Shown: positions 35,901-50,900 of the stretch, piece after piece
Layout of the letters: the number at the start of each line of letters is the position of its first letter
Position numbering within the stretch: position 1 is the first letter of the stretch
Assembly (NCBI GenBank): GCA_965220535.1
Contig: OZ244833.1
Coordinates: 3,410,001-3,474,000 of the forward strand
Reading direction: 5' to 3'
DNA: 64,000 nt
Source of the DNA: HK1 sp965220535
GTDB lineage: Bacteria > Pseudomonadota > Gammaproteobacteria > HK1
Made by a program: the position numbers and the translations under genes
Notes under the pieces: generated by a model
What the model was told of the DNA's origin: nothing
The model's input: the letters and a program-made list of their open reading frames with translations, nothing else
The model's database searches: none

Positions 35901-38900
35901 CCCGAAGCAGCTGACCTTCACCTCCGCCGGCGGGAACTGGGTTCAAAATCAAACGGTGACGATCACCGCCGCCACGGATGCTGATTTGGCCGATGAATCG
36001 GTGACGATCATGGCGTCCGGCGCCGGCATTACCACTACCACGGAAAGCATCACGATATTGGATATCATCAAGGCCTACCGGAACGTCAATACCATCACCG
36101 CCGTCGAGGGCACCTCGACCTCTACATTCACTTATGTGTTGGATTCGGAGCCGCTCGCCAATCGGACGATCACGTTGGCGACCTCCCATGCCGATCTCAT
36201 GATCGCCTCCGGGGGGAATAATGCCAGCCAGAACCTCGTCTTGACCTTCACCCCCGGCAATTGGGACCAGCCCCAGACGGTTACGGCCACCGTCGCTCAT
36301 GATACCGACGCGACCGATCGCGAGGAGACCGTCGATATCACCCTCGGCACCGGCCTTGCCCATCGAAGCGGGGTGGACGCGAATTTACGGGTGACGCTGC
36401 GCGACGAGGATGTCCCCTTGGTCCTGTCGCCGACATCGCTGAACGTGCCCGAGGGTACCAGCGGGAGCTTCACCGTCAGGCTGTCGAAACAACCGGTGGA
36501 CAAAACGAATCGGACGGTCACCTTGGCGGCGCCAAGCGGTAGCGCTATCAACCCCACTCCGACAACGCTCACATTCACCGGCGGCGATGCCGGCGACTGG
36601 AACACCCCTCAAACGGTGACGATCAGCACCTCCATGGATGAAAACGATGTCGAGGAAACGGAGACGATCTCTTTCACCGGCGTCGGAGTCGAATCCGCTT
36701 CGCTGGCGGTCACCGTGACCGAGGGTATCGGATTCACCTTGTCGAAGACTTCTTTGAAGGTGAACGAGGGCGGCAGCGGAACGTTCACGGTCAAGCTGAG
36801 CGCCCGGCCGGGCAGCGACAGGACGGTCAATTTGACCTCGAACAGTACCGATGTCACCTTGAGCCCGGCATCGCTGACCTTCACTGCCGGCGACGACGGC
36901 AACTGGGATACCGTCCAAACGGTGACGGTCAACGCCGCGACGGACGACGACACGACCGACGACAGCGCGACGATCACCCTTGCCGGTACCGGTATCACCG
37001 CCGCCACGGTCGCCGTGACCACCTTGGAGTCGTCCGTCGTGGCGGATCGCTCCGAAAACTTCATCGTCATCGAAGAAGGCTCGACGGCAACCTTCACTTA
37101 TGTGCTGGAATCGCAGCCGCCGGCCGACCGCGCGATCGAGATGAGGACCACCCACGAAGATCTCAAACTCGCCACCGGCGGCGCTACCGCGGGCCGGGAC
37201 CTCACCTTGACCTTCACCTCCGAGAACTGGAATCAAGCGCAGACGGTGACGTTATCCACCCTTTCGGATGACAATATCACGGACCGCGAGGTACATATCG
37301 ATTTCACCTTGGTCGGCTTGACCCGTAAACAAGGCGATGACAATCGTCTTCGGGTGATGCTCATAGATGGGGATACCGCGCTCAATATCCTCGGGCTCCC
37401 CGGGGGGGGTAAGACGCTGAGCCTGACCGAGGGCTCGAGCGGGACCTTCAGGGCCCAATTGGGAGCTGAGCCGCGCCAGAGGCGGGATGCCAACGTGGCA
37501 TCGTCTACCGCAGGCATCACCGTGAGCCCGTCGACGCTGACTTTCCAATCGGGCCGCAATTGGCATAACGACCGGACGGTGACGGTCAACACCGTAGCCG
37601 ACGACGACTCGACCGACAATACCGGGAGCGTGACCCTAAGCGGCGGCGGCTTTGTCGATACCACGGTCACCGTGAACGTGCTCGAATCCATCGTGGCTGA
37701 CCGGAACAGAAATAACATGTCCGCTGACGAAGGCACCTCGAACGCTACCTTCACTTATAGACTGTTATCGCAGCCGGGCTCTGATCGCACGATCTCGATG
37801 AGGACCGACCACGCCGATCTCAAGATCGCCGCCGGCAATCAGACCGCAAGCCGGGACCTCACCTTGACCTTCACCTCCGAGAACTGGAATACCCCCCAGA
37901 CGGTGACGATCAGCGTCGCCCATGACGAGGACGGGACCGACCGCCAACAGCGTATTATTTTCACCTTGGGCCCCGGCCTTGTCCGTAACACCGACCGTGA
38001 TATGGGGGATGGACGGGATGATCACGGGGGGCTGGTGGTGAACTTGCGCGATGACGATGTCGCCTTGACCCTGTCGTCGACATCGCTGGACCTGTCCGAG
38101 GGCTCCTCCAAGGACTTCACCGTCAAGTTGGCGAAGCAACCGCCGAACAAACAGAACCGGACGATCGAGTTGGCCGCGGCCACCGGTAGCGACTCCGATA
38201 TCACCTTCACCCCGAATACCCTGACTTTCACCGGCGCCGACGGCGGCAACTGGAACACCCCCCAAACCGTAATGGTCACCGCGGCTGCGGATGACGATCA
38301 AACCGAAGACCGCGCGACGATCAATCTCACCGGAACCCAAGTCGTGTCCGCTTCGTTGGCGGTCGCCGCCACCGAGGGGGAGGGTGTCGCGCTGACCCTG
38401 TCGGATGTCCCGCTGCCGGTGGGCGAGGGCAACAACGGGACCTTCACGGTCAAACTGAGCAAACAGCCGGCCAGCAACAGGACGGTCGCCTTGGCATCGA
38501 ACGACTCGTCGGTCACTCTCAATCCGACGACACTGACCTTCACCGGCGGCAGCGACGGCAACTGGAATAGCGCTCAGACGGTGACGGTCAGCACCACGGC
38601 GGACGATGACTCGACCGACGACAACGTGACGATCAACCTCACCGGTAACGGCATCACCGACACCACGGCAAGCGTGATTGTTTTGGAGCCCATCGAAGCC
38701 TATCGGAACCGAAACTTCATCATCGCCGACGAGGGCGTCTCGAGTACCGCCTTCACTTATGTCTTGGAAACCCGGCCGGGAAATAACCGAACGATCGCTT
38801 TGTCGACCACCCACAACGATCTCAAGATTTCCACCGGCGACGGTACCCTGAGCCAGAACCTCACCTTGACCTTCACCCCCGATAATTGGAATCAGGCCCA

Positions 38901-41900
38901 AGCGGTGACCTTCTCGGTTGCCGAAGACAGCGACACGACGGATCGCAATGAATATATCAATATCACCTTGGGCGCCGGCGTGCGCCATAAATCCAGCGTG
39001 AGTCACAGAGTGCGGGCGTTGCTTCGCGATAACGACACGGCGCTCATCCTCGGGAGTACGCCGCTGAACATCAACGAGGGCCACACCGGGACCTTCACGG
39101 TCAAATTGGGATCTCAGCCGCTGTGGGATCGGAATATCAACTTGGCATCGGATAACGCCGATATCACTTTGAACCCGGCATCGCTGACCTTCTCCGGCAG
39201 TAACTGGAACACTTCGCAGACGGTGACAGTCACCACCGTGGCAGACGATGACTCGACCGATGACGAAGCGAGCATCACCTTGAACGGTGCCGGCATTGCC
39301 GAAGCCACGGCAACCGTGAACGCATTCGAGGTCATCCAAGCGGATCGGAATCGCAATTTCACTTTCGCCGGCGAAGGCACATCGAACTCCACCTTCACTT
39401 ATGTGCTAAGAGCGAAGCCGAGCGCCAACCGCACGATCGGGCTGAGCACCGCCCACGCCGATCTCACGATCGCTACCGCCGGCGGTAGCCCGGCTCGCAA
39501 TCTCACCTTGACCTTCACCCCCGACAACTGGGACGAAGCCCAGTCGGTTGCGCTCCACGTCGCTCATGACGACGATGCCGAGGATCGCATAGTGAACGTC
39601 TATTCCAACTTCGGCCCCGGTCTTGTCCGGGCAAGCGGCTCGGGCCGGGATGATTGGAGGTTGAGAGTGCGGATGCAAGACGACGATGTCACTTTGGCCC
39701 TGTCGCCGACATCGCTGGACATCCTCGAAGGCGGCATGAGGATCTTCACCGTCAAATTGGCAAAGCAGCCGCTGAACAAAGACAACAAGACGATCACCTT
39801 GACCGCGGCGAGCGGGGGCAGTCCCGATATCACCTTCAGCCCGAGCACGCTGAATTTCACCGGCGGCGACGACGGCAACTGGAATACCCCGCAGAACGTG
39901 ACGATCACCACCGTTGCCGACGGCGACGATATCGACGACAGCGCGACGATCAATTTGACCGGCAGCGGAATCGTATCCACTTCGTTGGTGGCTACCGCCA
40001 GGGAGGGGCTCGGATTGACCTTGACGAATACGCCGCTGAAAGTGGAAGAAGGCGAAACCGGGACCTTCACGGTCAAACTGAGCAGCCAGCCGAACGAAAA
40101 TCGGACGGTCAACTTGGAATCGAGTAGCGACTCCGTCACCTTGAGTCCGACGACGCTGACCTTCACCGGCGGGAGCGCAGGCAACTGGAATACCGCTCAA
40201 TCCGTAACGGTCACCGCCGTTGAGGACGACGATTCCAACGACGAGACCGTCGCGATCGCTTTTAGCGGCGCCGGCATTATCACGACACAGGCAACCGTGA
40301 GAGTGCTCGAAGCCATCGAGGCGTTTCGGGACAAAAATAGGATCGACGTCCATGAAGGCACCTCGACAGCCACCTTCTCTTACAAGCTGAACTCGCAGCC
40401 GAGCACCGACCGCACGATCGGGATGCGCACCACCCACGCCGATGTCACGCTCGCCGCCGGCGGCGGTGATGCGAGTCAGAATCTCACATTGACCTTCACC
40501 CCCGAGAACTGGGAGACCGCCCAGACGGTCACGGTCAGCGTCGCTCACGATGCCGATGCGGACAATCGCAATGAATATGTCAATTTCACCTTGGATCCCG
40601 GCCTTTCCAATGCACAGGGCCGGTTTTGGAGGCTGCAGGTGGTGCTCATCGACGACGATGTCGCTTTGACCCTGTCGCCGACATCGTTGACTTTGGACGA
40701 AGGAGAAAACGGGACCTTCACCGTCAAACTGGCAAAGCAGCCGCTGAACAAAGACAACAAGACGGTCAGCTTGGCCGCCGATGTTACGAGCAGCTCCGAT
40801 ATCACCTTCAGCCCGAATACGTTGACTTTCACCGGCGCCGACGGCGGCAACTGGAATACCCCCCAAACCGTAAGTGTCAGCGCCCTTGTGGATGGCGATG
40901 CGGTCGACGACAGCGCCACGATCAACCTCACCGGCAGCGGAATCGAATCGACTTCGTTGAGGGTCGACGCGAAAGAGGGGATCGGATTGGTTCTCTCGGG
41001 TGTACCGTTGAATGTGAGCGAGGGCGCTTCGGGGACCTTCACGGTCAAACTCGAGTCTCAGCCGGTCGGGAGCAGGACGATCAACTTGGCATCGAACGAC
41101 TCATCGCTCACTCTTAGTCCGACGAGCCTGACCTTCACCGGCGGCGATGACGACGATGACGATGACAACGGCGACTGGAACACCCCCAAAACGGTGACGG
41201 TCAACACCACGACCGACGACGACACCGTCGACGACAGCGTGACCCTCTCCCTCACCGGCGATATCGGCATTACCTCCGCTTCGGCCACCGTGAACGTGCT
41301 CGAACTCATCGTGGTGGATCGAAATCGACACTTCACGAGCGTCCGTGAAGGCACCTCGGGGGGCATCACCATTTTCAAGCTGCAATCGCAACCGAGCGTC
41401 GATCGCACGCTCACGATGATGACCACCCACGCCGATCTCACTGTCGCCGCCGAAGACGGCACCGCGAGCCGAAGCCTCACCTTGACCTTCACCCCCGATA
41501 ACTGGAGCACCGACCAAGAAGTGACGATCGGCGTCGCTCACGATGACGATGCGACCGACCGCACCGAGCGTATCAACTTCGATTGGGGCCCTGGCCTTGT
41601 CAGGAGAGACGGCCTGGATCCGTATGTGCGGGTGCGGCTGCTCGATGACGATGTCGCCTTGACCCTGTCGCCGACATCGCTGGACCTGTCCGAGGGTTCC
41701 ACCGGTACTTTCACCGTCAAATTGGCGAAGCAACCGCCGGACAAAGCGAATCGCACGATCACCTTGGCATCGAATAACGCCGATATCACCATCGACACCG
41801 ACACCGGGACTACGGGCGACCAAAATACCCTGACCTTCACCGGAGCGGACGGCAGCGGCAACTGGAATGTCGCCCAAAGCGTTTCGATCAAAACGACGGC

Positions 41901-44900
41901 GGATTCCGATTCGATCGACGACAGCGCGACGATCGGCCTTTCCGGCGTCGGTATCGTCTCCGGCTCGCTGAGCGTCAGCGCGAAAGAGCCGATCGGATTG
42001 ACCCTCTCGGGGCAACCGCTGAACTTGAACGAGGGCGACTCCGGAACCTTCACCGTCGAACTGGCATCGCAGCCGGGCGGCAGCCGGACGGTCACTCTGG
42101 CGCCGAGCGGTGCCGGCATCACCCTCGACACCGATACCGGGACCTCGGGCAACCAAAATACGCTGACCTTCACCGGCGGCAACAACGGCAACTGGAATAG
42201 CCCCCGCAGCGTGAGGGTCACCGCCGCCGAAGACGACAACGCCAACGACGAAACATTGACGATCGGTCTGACCGGCATCGGCATCACCGCCGCCTCGGCC
42301 ACCGTGAACACCCTCGAAGCCATCGAGGCCGAGCGCAGCGTCGGCAACTCCATCGATATCGCCGAAGGCGCTTCGACCTCCACCTTCACCTACGTGCTGA
42401 AATCGAGACCGAGCGCCGATCGCACGATCTCGATGACGACCTCCCACGCCGATATCAAGATCGCCGCCGCCGGCAGCGCCGCGGGTCGCAGCCTCACCTT
42501 GACCTTCACCCCCGCCAACTGGGATCAAGCGCAGACGGTGACCTTGAGCGACATCCCCGGGGACAACGATTCGAGCGATCGCGACGAGTCCGTCGATATC
42601 ACCTTGGGGCAGGGTCTTGTCCATGCCTCGGGGACGAACGACAGGTTGCAGCTGCGGATCAAAGATGCCGATATCGCCTTGACCCTGTCGCCGACATCGC
42701 TGAGCATCGACGAGGGGGAGACGGCCAGCTTCACCGTCAAACTGGCAAAGCAGCCACCGGCGAAAGACGACCGGACGCTCACCTTCGTCTCGACCGAAGC
42801 CGGGGTGACGATCGATGCCGACCCCGATACCGCGGGCAATCAGAGCACGCTGACCATCACCGGGGGTGATGACGGCAACTGGAACAGCGCCCACACGGTG
42901 AACGTCAGCGCGAGCGCGGACGCCAACGTGAACGACGAGACCGCGACGATCAATATCACCGGCACCGACGTCGTTTCCGGCTCGCTGCGCGTTGCGGTAT
43001 ACGAGATAGCCGAATTGGTCTTCAGCCCTCGGAGCTCGTTGAATGTGGGCGAAGGCGCTTCGCGAACCCTGACCGTCAGGATCAAGTCGCAGATCAGCGG
43101 CAACCGAACGGTCAGCCTGTCAGCGCCCGCTTCCGATATCACCCTTGGCAAGCAGACCTTGAGCTTTACCGGCGGCGCCGACGGCAACTGGGCCACCCCT
43201 CAATCCGTGACGGTCTCTCACGCTGCGGATACCGATACAACCGACGATATCGAGATGATCGCCTTTACCGGCGATGGCGTCAGGAGCGCCTCCTTTAGGG
43301 TGAATGCGCTCGAAGCCGTCGCCATCACCCGAAATACCAATTCCCTCTCGATATACGAGGGTTCAGAGTACTTTCAACAGGTATCTTTCAAAGTCAAGTT
43401 GTCAGCGCAGCCTCCCGGTTCCAGAACCCTCGTTTTGAGGTCCAGCACCGGCCCCGGAGGCCTCGTTTTTTCCGAGGGCAACAGATATTTCTACAGCCAC
43501 GAGATCTATTTGGGCTTCGACCGATCCAACTGGAATGTCGATAAAACGGTGTGGGTCGCCTCCCATAACGATATGGATTCAAGCGACGAAAACGAGCATA
43601 TCGAATTCGTCGGTGACGGCTTTGCCTCTCTTGACAGATTGAATGTGAGCATCACCGACCCCGATGTATCGTTGGTCGTTTCGCATACATCGTTGGATCT
43701 TACCGAGGGCGATACGGCATCGTTCACCCTCAAGTTGGGATCGCAGCCTCCGGCGAAAGACAACAGGACCGTCTTCTACGGCTTCGTCAACGAGGATCTC
43801 ATCAGTTATATTCCGACCGATATCACGTTGAATCCGCGCCATCTGGTAATCAACGGCGGGGATGACGGCAACTGGAATACCCCTCAGACCATCACTGTGA
43901 GGACGTCCGCGGACTCCGACTCGGACGATGAAAACCACACGCTCATATTCAATGGGGCACTCATCGCAGATGTAGGCACCGCGACGGGCAAGCGGTTGAT
44001 CATCAACGTACTCGAGGAGGTCGGTGTGACGCCCTCGGTCACCTCGCTGACCATGAACGAGGGTGGCTCGAAGGCTTTCGCCGTCAAACTGAGCAAGCAG
44101 CCGAGCGGTAGCCGCACAATCGATTTTGCCGCGAGCGATTCCGACATCACCTTCAACCCCACATCGCTGACCTTCACCGGCGGCGACACCGGCAACTGGA
44201 ACGTCAATCGGACCGTCACGCTCACCGCCGCTTCGGACAGCGATAAAACCGACGACAGCGTAAGCGTCGATCTCACCGGCGCCGGTCTCGAGTCCGCGTC
44301 GGTATCGGTCTCGATAACCGATGACGACCCCGTCGGGCTCACGCTCTCGGATTCGCAGTTGACCATTACCGAAACCGGACTGGGGACGTTCACCGTCCGC
44401 TTGGATGCCCCGGTGAGCGACAGGACGGTGAACATCGTATCCAATGCCTCGGATGTGAGCCTTTCGCCCTCGTCGCTGAATTTCGACGCTGGCAACTGGA
44501 ATACCCCGCAAAGGGTAACGATCACCGCGGCGGCCGACGACGATACGGTCGACGACGATGTGACGATCAGCCTCTCCGGCTCTTTGGTGAACGCGGCATC
44601 GTTGACGGCGAGGGTGGTCGAGTCCAGCGGGAGCGTACCGATTCTGTCGAAAAGCTCGCTGGCCATAGACGAAGGCAGCTCGCAAACGTTCACGGTCAGG
44701 TTGGGCTCGCAGCCGGACGGCAACCGGGCGATCGCCTTGACATCCAGCAACGACGACTTGAGTCTTAGCCCGGCGACGCTGAACTTCACCGCCGGCAATT
44801 GGAACAGCGCCCGCACCGTGACGGCCACCGCCGCCGACGACAGCAACGCGCTCGACAACTCCGTGACGATCAGCCTTGCCGGCACCGGCGTTCATTCCGT

Positions 44901-47900
44901 TTCGCTGCCCGCGACCATGTACGAGACCATCGAGATCGTTCGCGACACGAATTTCATCACCGTCGACGAGGGCGTTACCGCCGGCTCCTTCTTCGATATC
45001 AGGCTGATCACGAAGCCGACCCTCGACCGGAAAATTAATTTGAGGACCACCCATCGTGATATCCCGATGTCCATCGGCAACGGCGAACCGAGCCGGAATC
45101 TCACTTTGACCTTCACCCCCGACAACTGGAACGTCAATCAGCGCGTCGCGGTCAGCGGCCTCCACGACGAGGATCTTCATACTTGGAATCATTACATCGA
45201 ATTTTCCGGCATCGGCTTGGATCCGATCGGTAGGCTCAGGGTACAAATACGAGATGACGATATGCGACTCACCTTGTCGCCGACGTCGCTGATCATCAGC
45301 GAGGGCGGCTCCGGGACTTTCACCGTCAGATTGGCAACGCAACCGCCGGTGGGGAACCGGACGGTGACTTTGGCATCGAACAACAGCGATATCACGATCG
45401 ACACCGACACCGATACCGCGGGCGATCAGTCCACGTTGATGTTCACCGGGGGCGACGACGGGGATTGGGCCACCCCCCAAACCGTGACGGTCAAGGCGGC
45501 CCGGGACACCGATGCCCAAGACGATAGCGCGACGATCGATCTCACCGGCACCGGCATCGCCAAGAACTCGCTGACGGTTACCGCGCAGGAGACCGTCTCG
45601 ATAAGTACGACGGGCCTGCCCTTGTCATTGACCGAGGGCGGTTCGGGGACGATCTCCGTATCTTTGAGCGCCCAGCCGGCCGGCAATAGAACTCTCACCT
45701 TCACATCGCTGCACAACAACCTCTCCATCGATACCGACACCGCTACCGCGGGCAACCAGTCCACGCTGACATTCACCGGCGGCGCCGGTGGTAACTGGAA
45801 TACCCCTCAGACCGTGACGCTCAGCGTGGCCGCCAACAGCATCTCGAGCGATATCAATACTTCTTATAGCCAACAGATGGTCCGGGTTGTCGGCACCGGT
45901 GTTTTCATCCCCGCTCCCATCAGCCGTATCGCCCTGTTCGATGGCGTCGGAATCACCTTGGACACCGCCTCCATCACCGTCGACGAGGGCACCTCCGTGA
46001 GCGACGCCACTGCGGCTTCCTTCAGAATCAAGTTGGCATCCCGGCCTCCCAATACCAGGACGGTCCTCGTGGAGTCGGGTCACGACGATATCAGCGTCAG
46101 ACATCCTTATGGCCCTCGTTCGGCGCCGCTGACGTACTTGGCATTCGGTCAACACAACTGGAACGAGTATCAGACGATCCGGGTCTACGCCGCTCACGAC
46201 CTTGACGATAAGGACAACAACGAGCATATCGATATCAGTGGCACCGGGGTCGTTGACAAAAGATTGAACGTTCAGCTGAAAGATGACGATGTTTCGTTGG
46301 TGGTGCCTCGATCGCTGGTGATCAACGAGGGCGAATCGAAGACCTTCACGGTGGCTTTGAGTCGACAGCCGCCGGCGAAAGACGACAAAACGATCAATAT
46401 GAACGTGCTCGGCTCCGGAGTCTCCATCACCCCGAACACCCTCGATTTCACCGGCGGGGACAGCGGCAACTGGAATACTCCTCAGACCGTGACGGTCACC
46501 ACCGCGACGGACGGGGATTCGAACGACGGGGCGGCGACGATCACCTTTGCCGGCGATGTCGTCGTACCCCATAACGTCTCCGTCGTCGTCGCCGACAACA
46601 ATGTCCCGATCACGTTGTCGGATGTGCCGTCGAGCGTGATCGAGGGCGGCACGGGGACATTCAAGGTCAAACTCGCCTCGGCGCCGACCGTTGCCGGCCA
46701 AGGGATGACCAACAGGATCGTCATGTTGACATCGAACAGCGACGATGTCACCTTGAGCCCGAGTGCGCTGACCTTCACCGTCGGCACCGACGGAAACTGG
46801 AATGTCGATCAAACGGTAACGATCAACGCCGCCGAAGACGATGACCGCACCGACGATCTGGTGACGATCACATTGGAAGGCGCCGGCCTTACCACCGCCA
46901 CGACGAGCGTGACCACCGTCGATAGCATCGAGGCCTTCCGGAGCGCCAATTTCATCATCGCCGATGAAGGCACATCGACCTCCACCTTTAGTTATGTGTT
47001 GAGATCGAGGCCGCGCATCGATCGGACGATCCAGATGATGACTTCCCATGCCGATCTCACGATCGCCGCCGGCGGCACTGCGGCCCGAAGTCTCACCCTG
47101 ACATTCACCTCCGGCAATTGGAACACGCCCCAGACGGTCACGGCCTCCGTCGCTCAAGATACCGACGCCGCCGACCGCGACGAGACCGTCAATATCACCT
47201 TGGGCTCCGGCCTTGTCCATACAAGCGACCGGAATCCGAATCTACGGGTACAACTGCGCGACGACGATGTTGCCCTGACCCTCTCGCCGACATCGTTGGA
47301 CGTGGTCGAGGGTAACTACGGCGAATTCACCGTCAAACTCTCGAAGCAACCGCCGGACAAAGGCGGCAGGACGATCACCCTGGCCGCGGCCGACGGGGGC
47401 AGCCCCGATATCACCTTCAACCCGAAGACCCTGACTTTCACCGGCGCCGACACCGGCGGCAACTGGAACACCCCCCAGACCGTAACGGTCGCCACGGTGA
47501 GGGATGAAGATTCGACCGACGACAGCAAGACGATCAACCTCACCGGCGACCAAGTCGTCTCCTCTTCGTTGGTGGTCAACGCCAAGGAGGGCGTCTCCTT
47601 GGTCCTGACGGGAGGATCGCCGCTTAGGGTGACCGAAGGCGGCAGCGGAACCTTCACGGTCAAACTGAGCTCCCAGCCGGCCAGCAGCAGGACGGTCGGC
47701 CTGACCTCGAACAGCGCCGATATCACTTCGAGCCCGACAACGTTGACCTTCACCCGAGACAACTGGAATACCGCCCAAACGGTGACGGTCAGCGCCGCGA
47801 CGGACACCGACACGACCGACGACGAAGCGACGATCACCCTTGCCGGTACCGGCATCATCCAAGCCGCGGTAACCGTGAACGCTTTGGAGCCCGTCATGGC

Positions 47901-50900
47901 GGACCGGAACACAAACTTCCTTGTTATCCAAGAAGGCTCGACGGCAACCTTCACTTATGTGCTGGAATCGCAGCCGCCGGCCGACCGCACGATCGAGATG
48001 AGGACCACCCACGACGATCTCAAACTCGCCACCGGCGACGCTACCGCGAGCCGGAATCTCACCTTGACCTTCACCGACGAGAACTGGAATCAAGCGCAGA
48101 CGGTGACCTTATCCACCCTTGCGGATGCCGATACGGGGGACCGCGAGGTGCATATCGATTTCACCTTGGTCGGCTTGTCCCGTAAACAAGGCGATGACAG
48201 CCGTCTTCGGGTGATACTCATAGACGGCGACCCCCCGCTCGTCCTTTCGGATACACCGCTGAGCGTGAGCGAGGGCGGGAGCGGGACCTTCAGGGTCCAA
48301 TTGGGAGCTCGGCCGCTCCATAGGCGGGAAGTCGACGTGGCATCGCCTACCGCAGGTATCACCGTGAGCCCGTCGAAAATGATTTTCTTCGGGGGCAACA
48401 ATTGGCATAACGCCAAGACGGTGACGGTCAGCGCCACAACCGACGATAACTCGACCGACGATACCGCGACCGTGAACCTGACCGGCAGCGGCTTTGCCGA
48501 TGCCTCGACCACCGTGAACGTGCTCGAACCCGTCGTGGTTGATCGAAATCGACACTTCGCGATCGTCGATGAAGGCACCTCGGGGGGCATCGTCATTTTC
48601 AAGCTGCAATCGCAACCGAGCGTCGATCGCACGCTCAAGATGACGACCACCCACGCCGATCTCACGGTCGCCGCCGCCGGTAAGGCCGCGAGCCGAAATC
48701 TCACCTTGACCTTCACCTCCGAGAACTGGAGCACCGACCAAGAAGTGACGATCAGCGTCGCTCATGATGACGATGCGACCGACCGCACCGAGCGTATCAA
48801 CTTCGATTGGGGCCCTGGCCTTGTCAAGAGAGCCGACCGGAATTCGTATGTGGATGTGCGGATGCGCGATGACGATATCGTATTGACCCTGTCGCCGACA
48901 CAGCTGGACGTGCCCGAGGGTTCCTCCAAGGATTTCACCGTCGTACTGGCAAAGCAACCGCCGAGAAAAGACAATCGGACGATCGCCTTGGCCGCGGCCA
49001 CGGGGGGCAGTCCCGATATCACCTTCACCCCGAATACCCTGACTTTCACCGGCGCCGACACCGGCGGCAACTGGAACGTCCCTCAGACCGTAAGGGTCAC
49101 CGCGGCTGCGGATGACGATACCACCGACGACAGCGCGACGATCAACTTCACCGGCACCGGGATCGCCTCCGCTTCGTTGGCGGTCAGCGCCAAGGAGGGC
49201 GTCGGGCTGACCTTGTCCGGGGCGCCGCTGAGCGTGAGCGAAGGCGGCTCCGGGACCTTCACGGTCAAACTGAGCCGACAGCCGGCCAGCGGCAGGACGA
49301 TCGGTCTGGAGTCGAGTAATGCCGATGTCACCTTGAGCCCGAGCACCTTGACCTTCACCGGCGGCAGCGACGGCAACTGGAATACCGCCCAGACGGTGAC
49401 GGTCAGCGCCGCGACGGACGAGGATTCGACCGACGACAGCGCGACCATCACCCTCGCCGGCGCCGGCATCGTTTCCGCGACGGCGGCCGTGACCGTTTTG
49501 GAACTCGTCAAGGCATATCGAAACAAGAATTTCGTCATCGTCGACGAAACCACCTCGGACGAGGGTTTCACTTACGTGCTGGACTCGCGGCCGGAGAACG
49601 ACCGCACGATCAGCCTATCGACCACCCACGACGATCTCAAGATATTCGTCGGCGAAGATACCCCGAGCCGGAACCTCACCTTGACCTTCACCCCCGACAA
49701 CTGGAACCAACCCCAGAGGGTGAAGATCAGTGTCGCCGGAGACAGCGACGCGGTGGATAGTTATGGATATATCGATGCCGCCTTCAATGGCGCGGTCCAT
49801 AGATCCGGTGTGTACAGGTTGCAGGTGCTGATGCGCGACAGCGGGATATCGCTCGTTCTCGAGGGCTTCCCGCTGAATGTGGCCGAGGGCGAAAGCGGGA
49901 CCTTCACTGTCAAACTGAGCGGTCAGCCGCTCCGCGGTCGGAACATCACTTTGTCAGAAATAAGCGACGATATCACTTTGAGCCCGACGTCGCTGGCCTT
50001 TACCAACGCGAACTGGAACACCCCGCAGACCGTGACGGTTACCACGTCTGCGGATGACGATACCATCGACACCTCTGCGCTCATCAGACTGAACGGTGAT
50101 GCTCTTATTCAGACAACGGTACAAGCGACCATATACGAGGTCATCGAGGCGGAGCGGAACAAAAACACGGTCGATGTCGTCGAGGGCACCTCCACCTCCA
50201 GCTTCACTTATGTGCTGAAAGCGAGCCCGATCATCCCCCGTGAGATCAGCATGTCGACCTCCGACGCCGGTCTCACGCTCGCGGGCTCCGGTGGCGGCGC
50301 CCCGAGTCGGAACTTGACCTTGTACTTCAGCACCAGCAACTGGAATCAGCCACAGGTAGTCACGATCAGCGCCGCGCAAGACGCCGATGCGAGCGATAGC
50401 CAAGAGAGCGTCAATATCACCCTCGGCGACGGCGTTGCCCATGCCACGGGGACGAATGACACGCTGACGGTGCAGGTGAAAGACGACGATGTCGCCCTGA
50501 CCCTGTCGCCGACATCGTTGAGCGTGCTCGAGGGCTCCGGCGGGACCTTCACCGTCAAGCTGGCCAAGCAGCCGCCGAACAAAGGCGACAAGACGATCGC
50601 CTTGGCCGCCGCTAGCGGGAGTAGCTCCGATATCTCCTTTACCCCGAATTCCCTCGAGTTCACCGGCGCCGACGACGGCAACTGGAACACCCCGCAGACC
50701 GTGACGGTCACCACGACCGCAGATGACGATACCGTCGACGATAGCGCGACGATCGACCTCACCGGCGCCGGAGTCGCCTCCGCTTCGTTGACGGTTACCG
50801 CAAGGGAGAGTATCGGGCTGACCCTGACCGGCGTGCCGCTCAAGGTGGCCGAGGGCGAAACCGGGAACTTCACGGTCAAATTGAGCGCTCAGCCGAGCGC

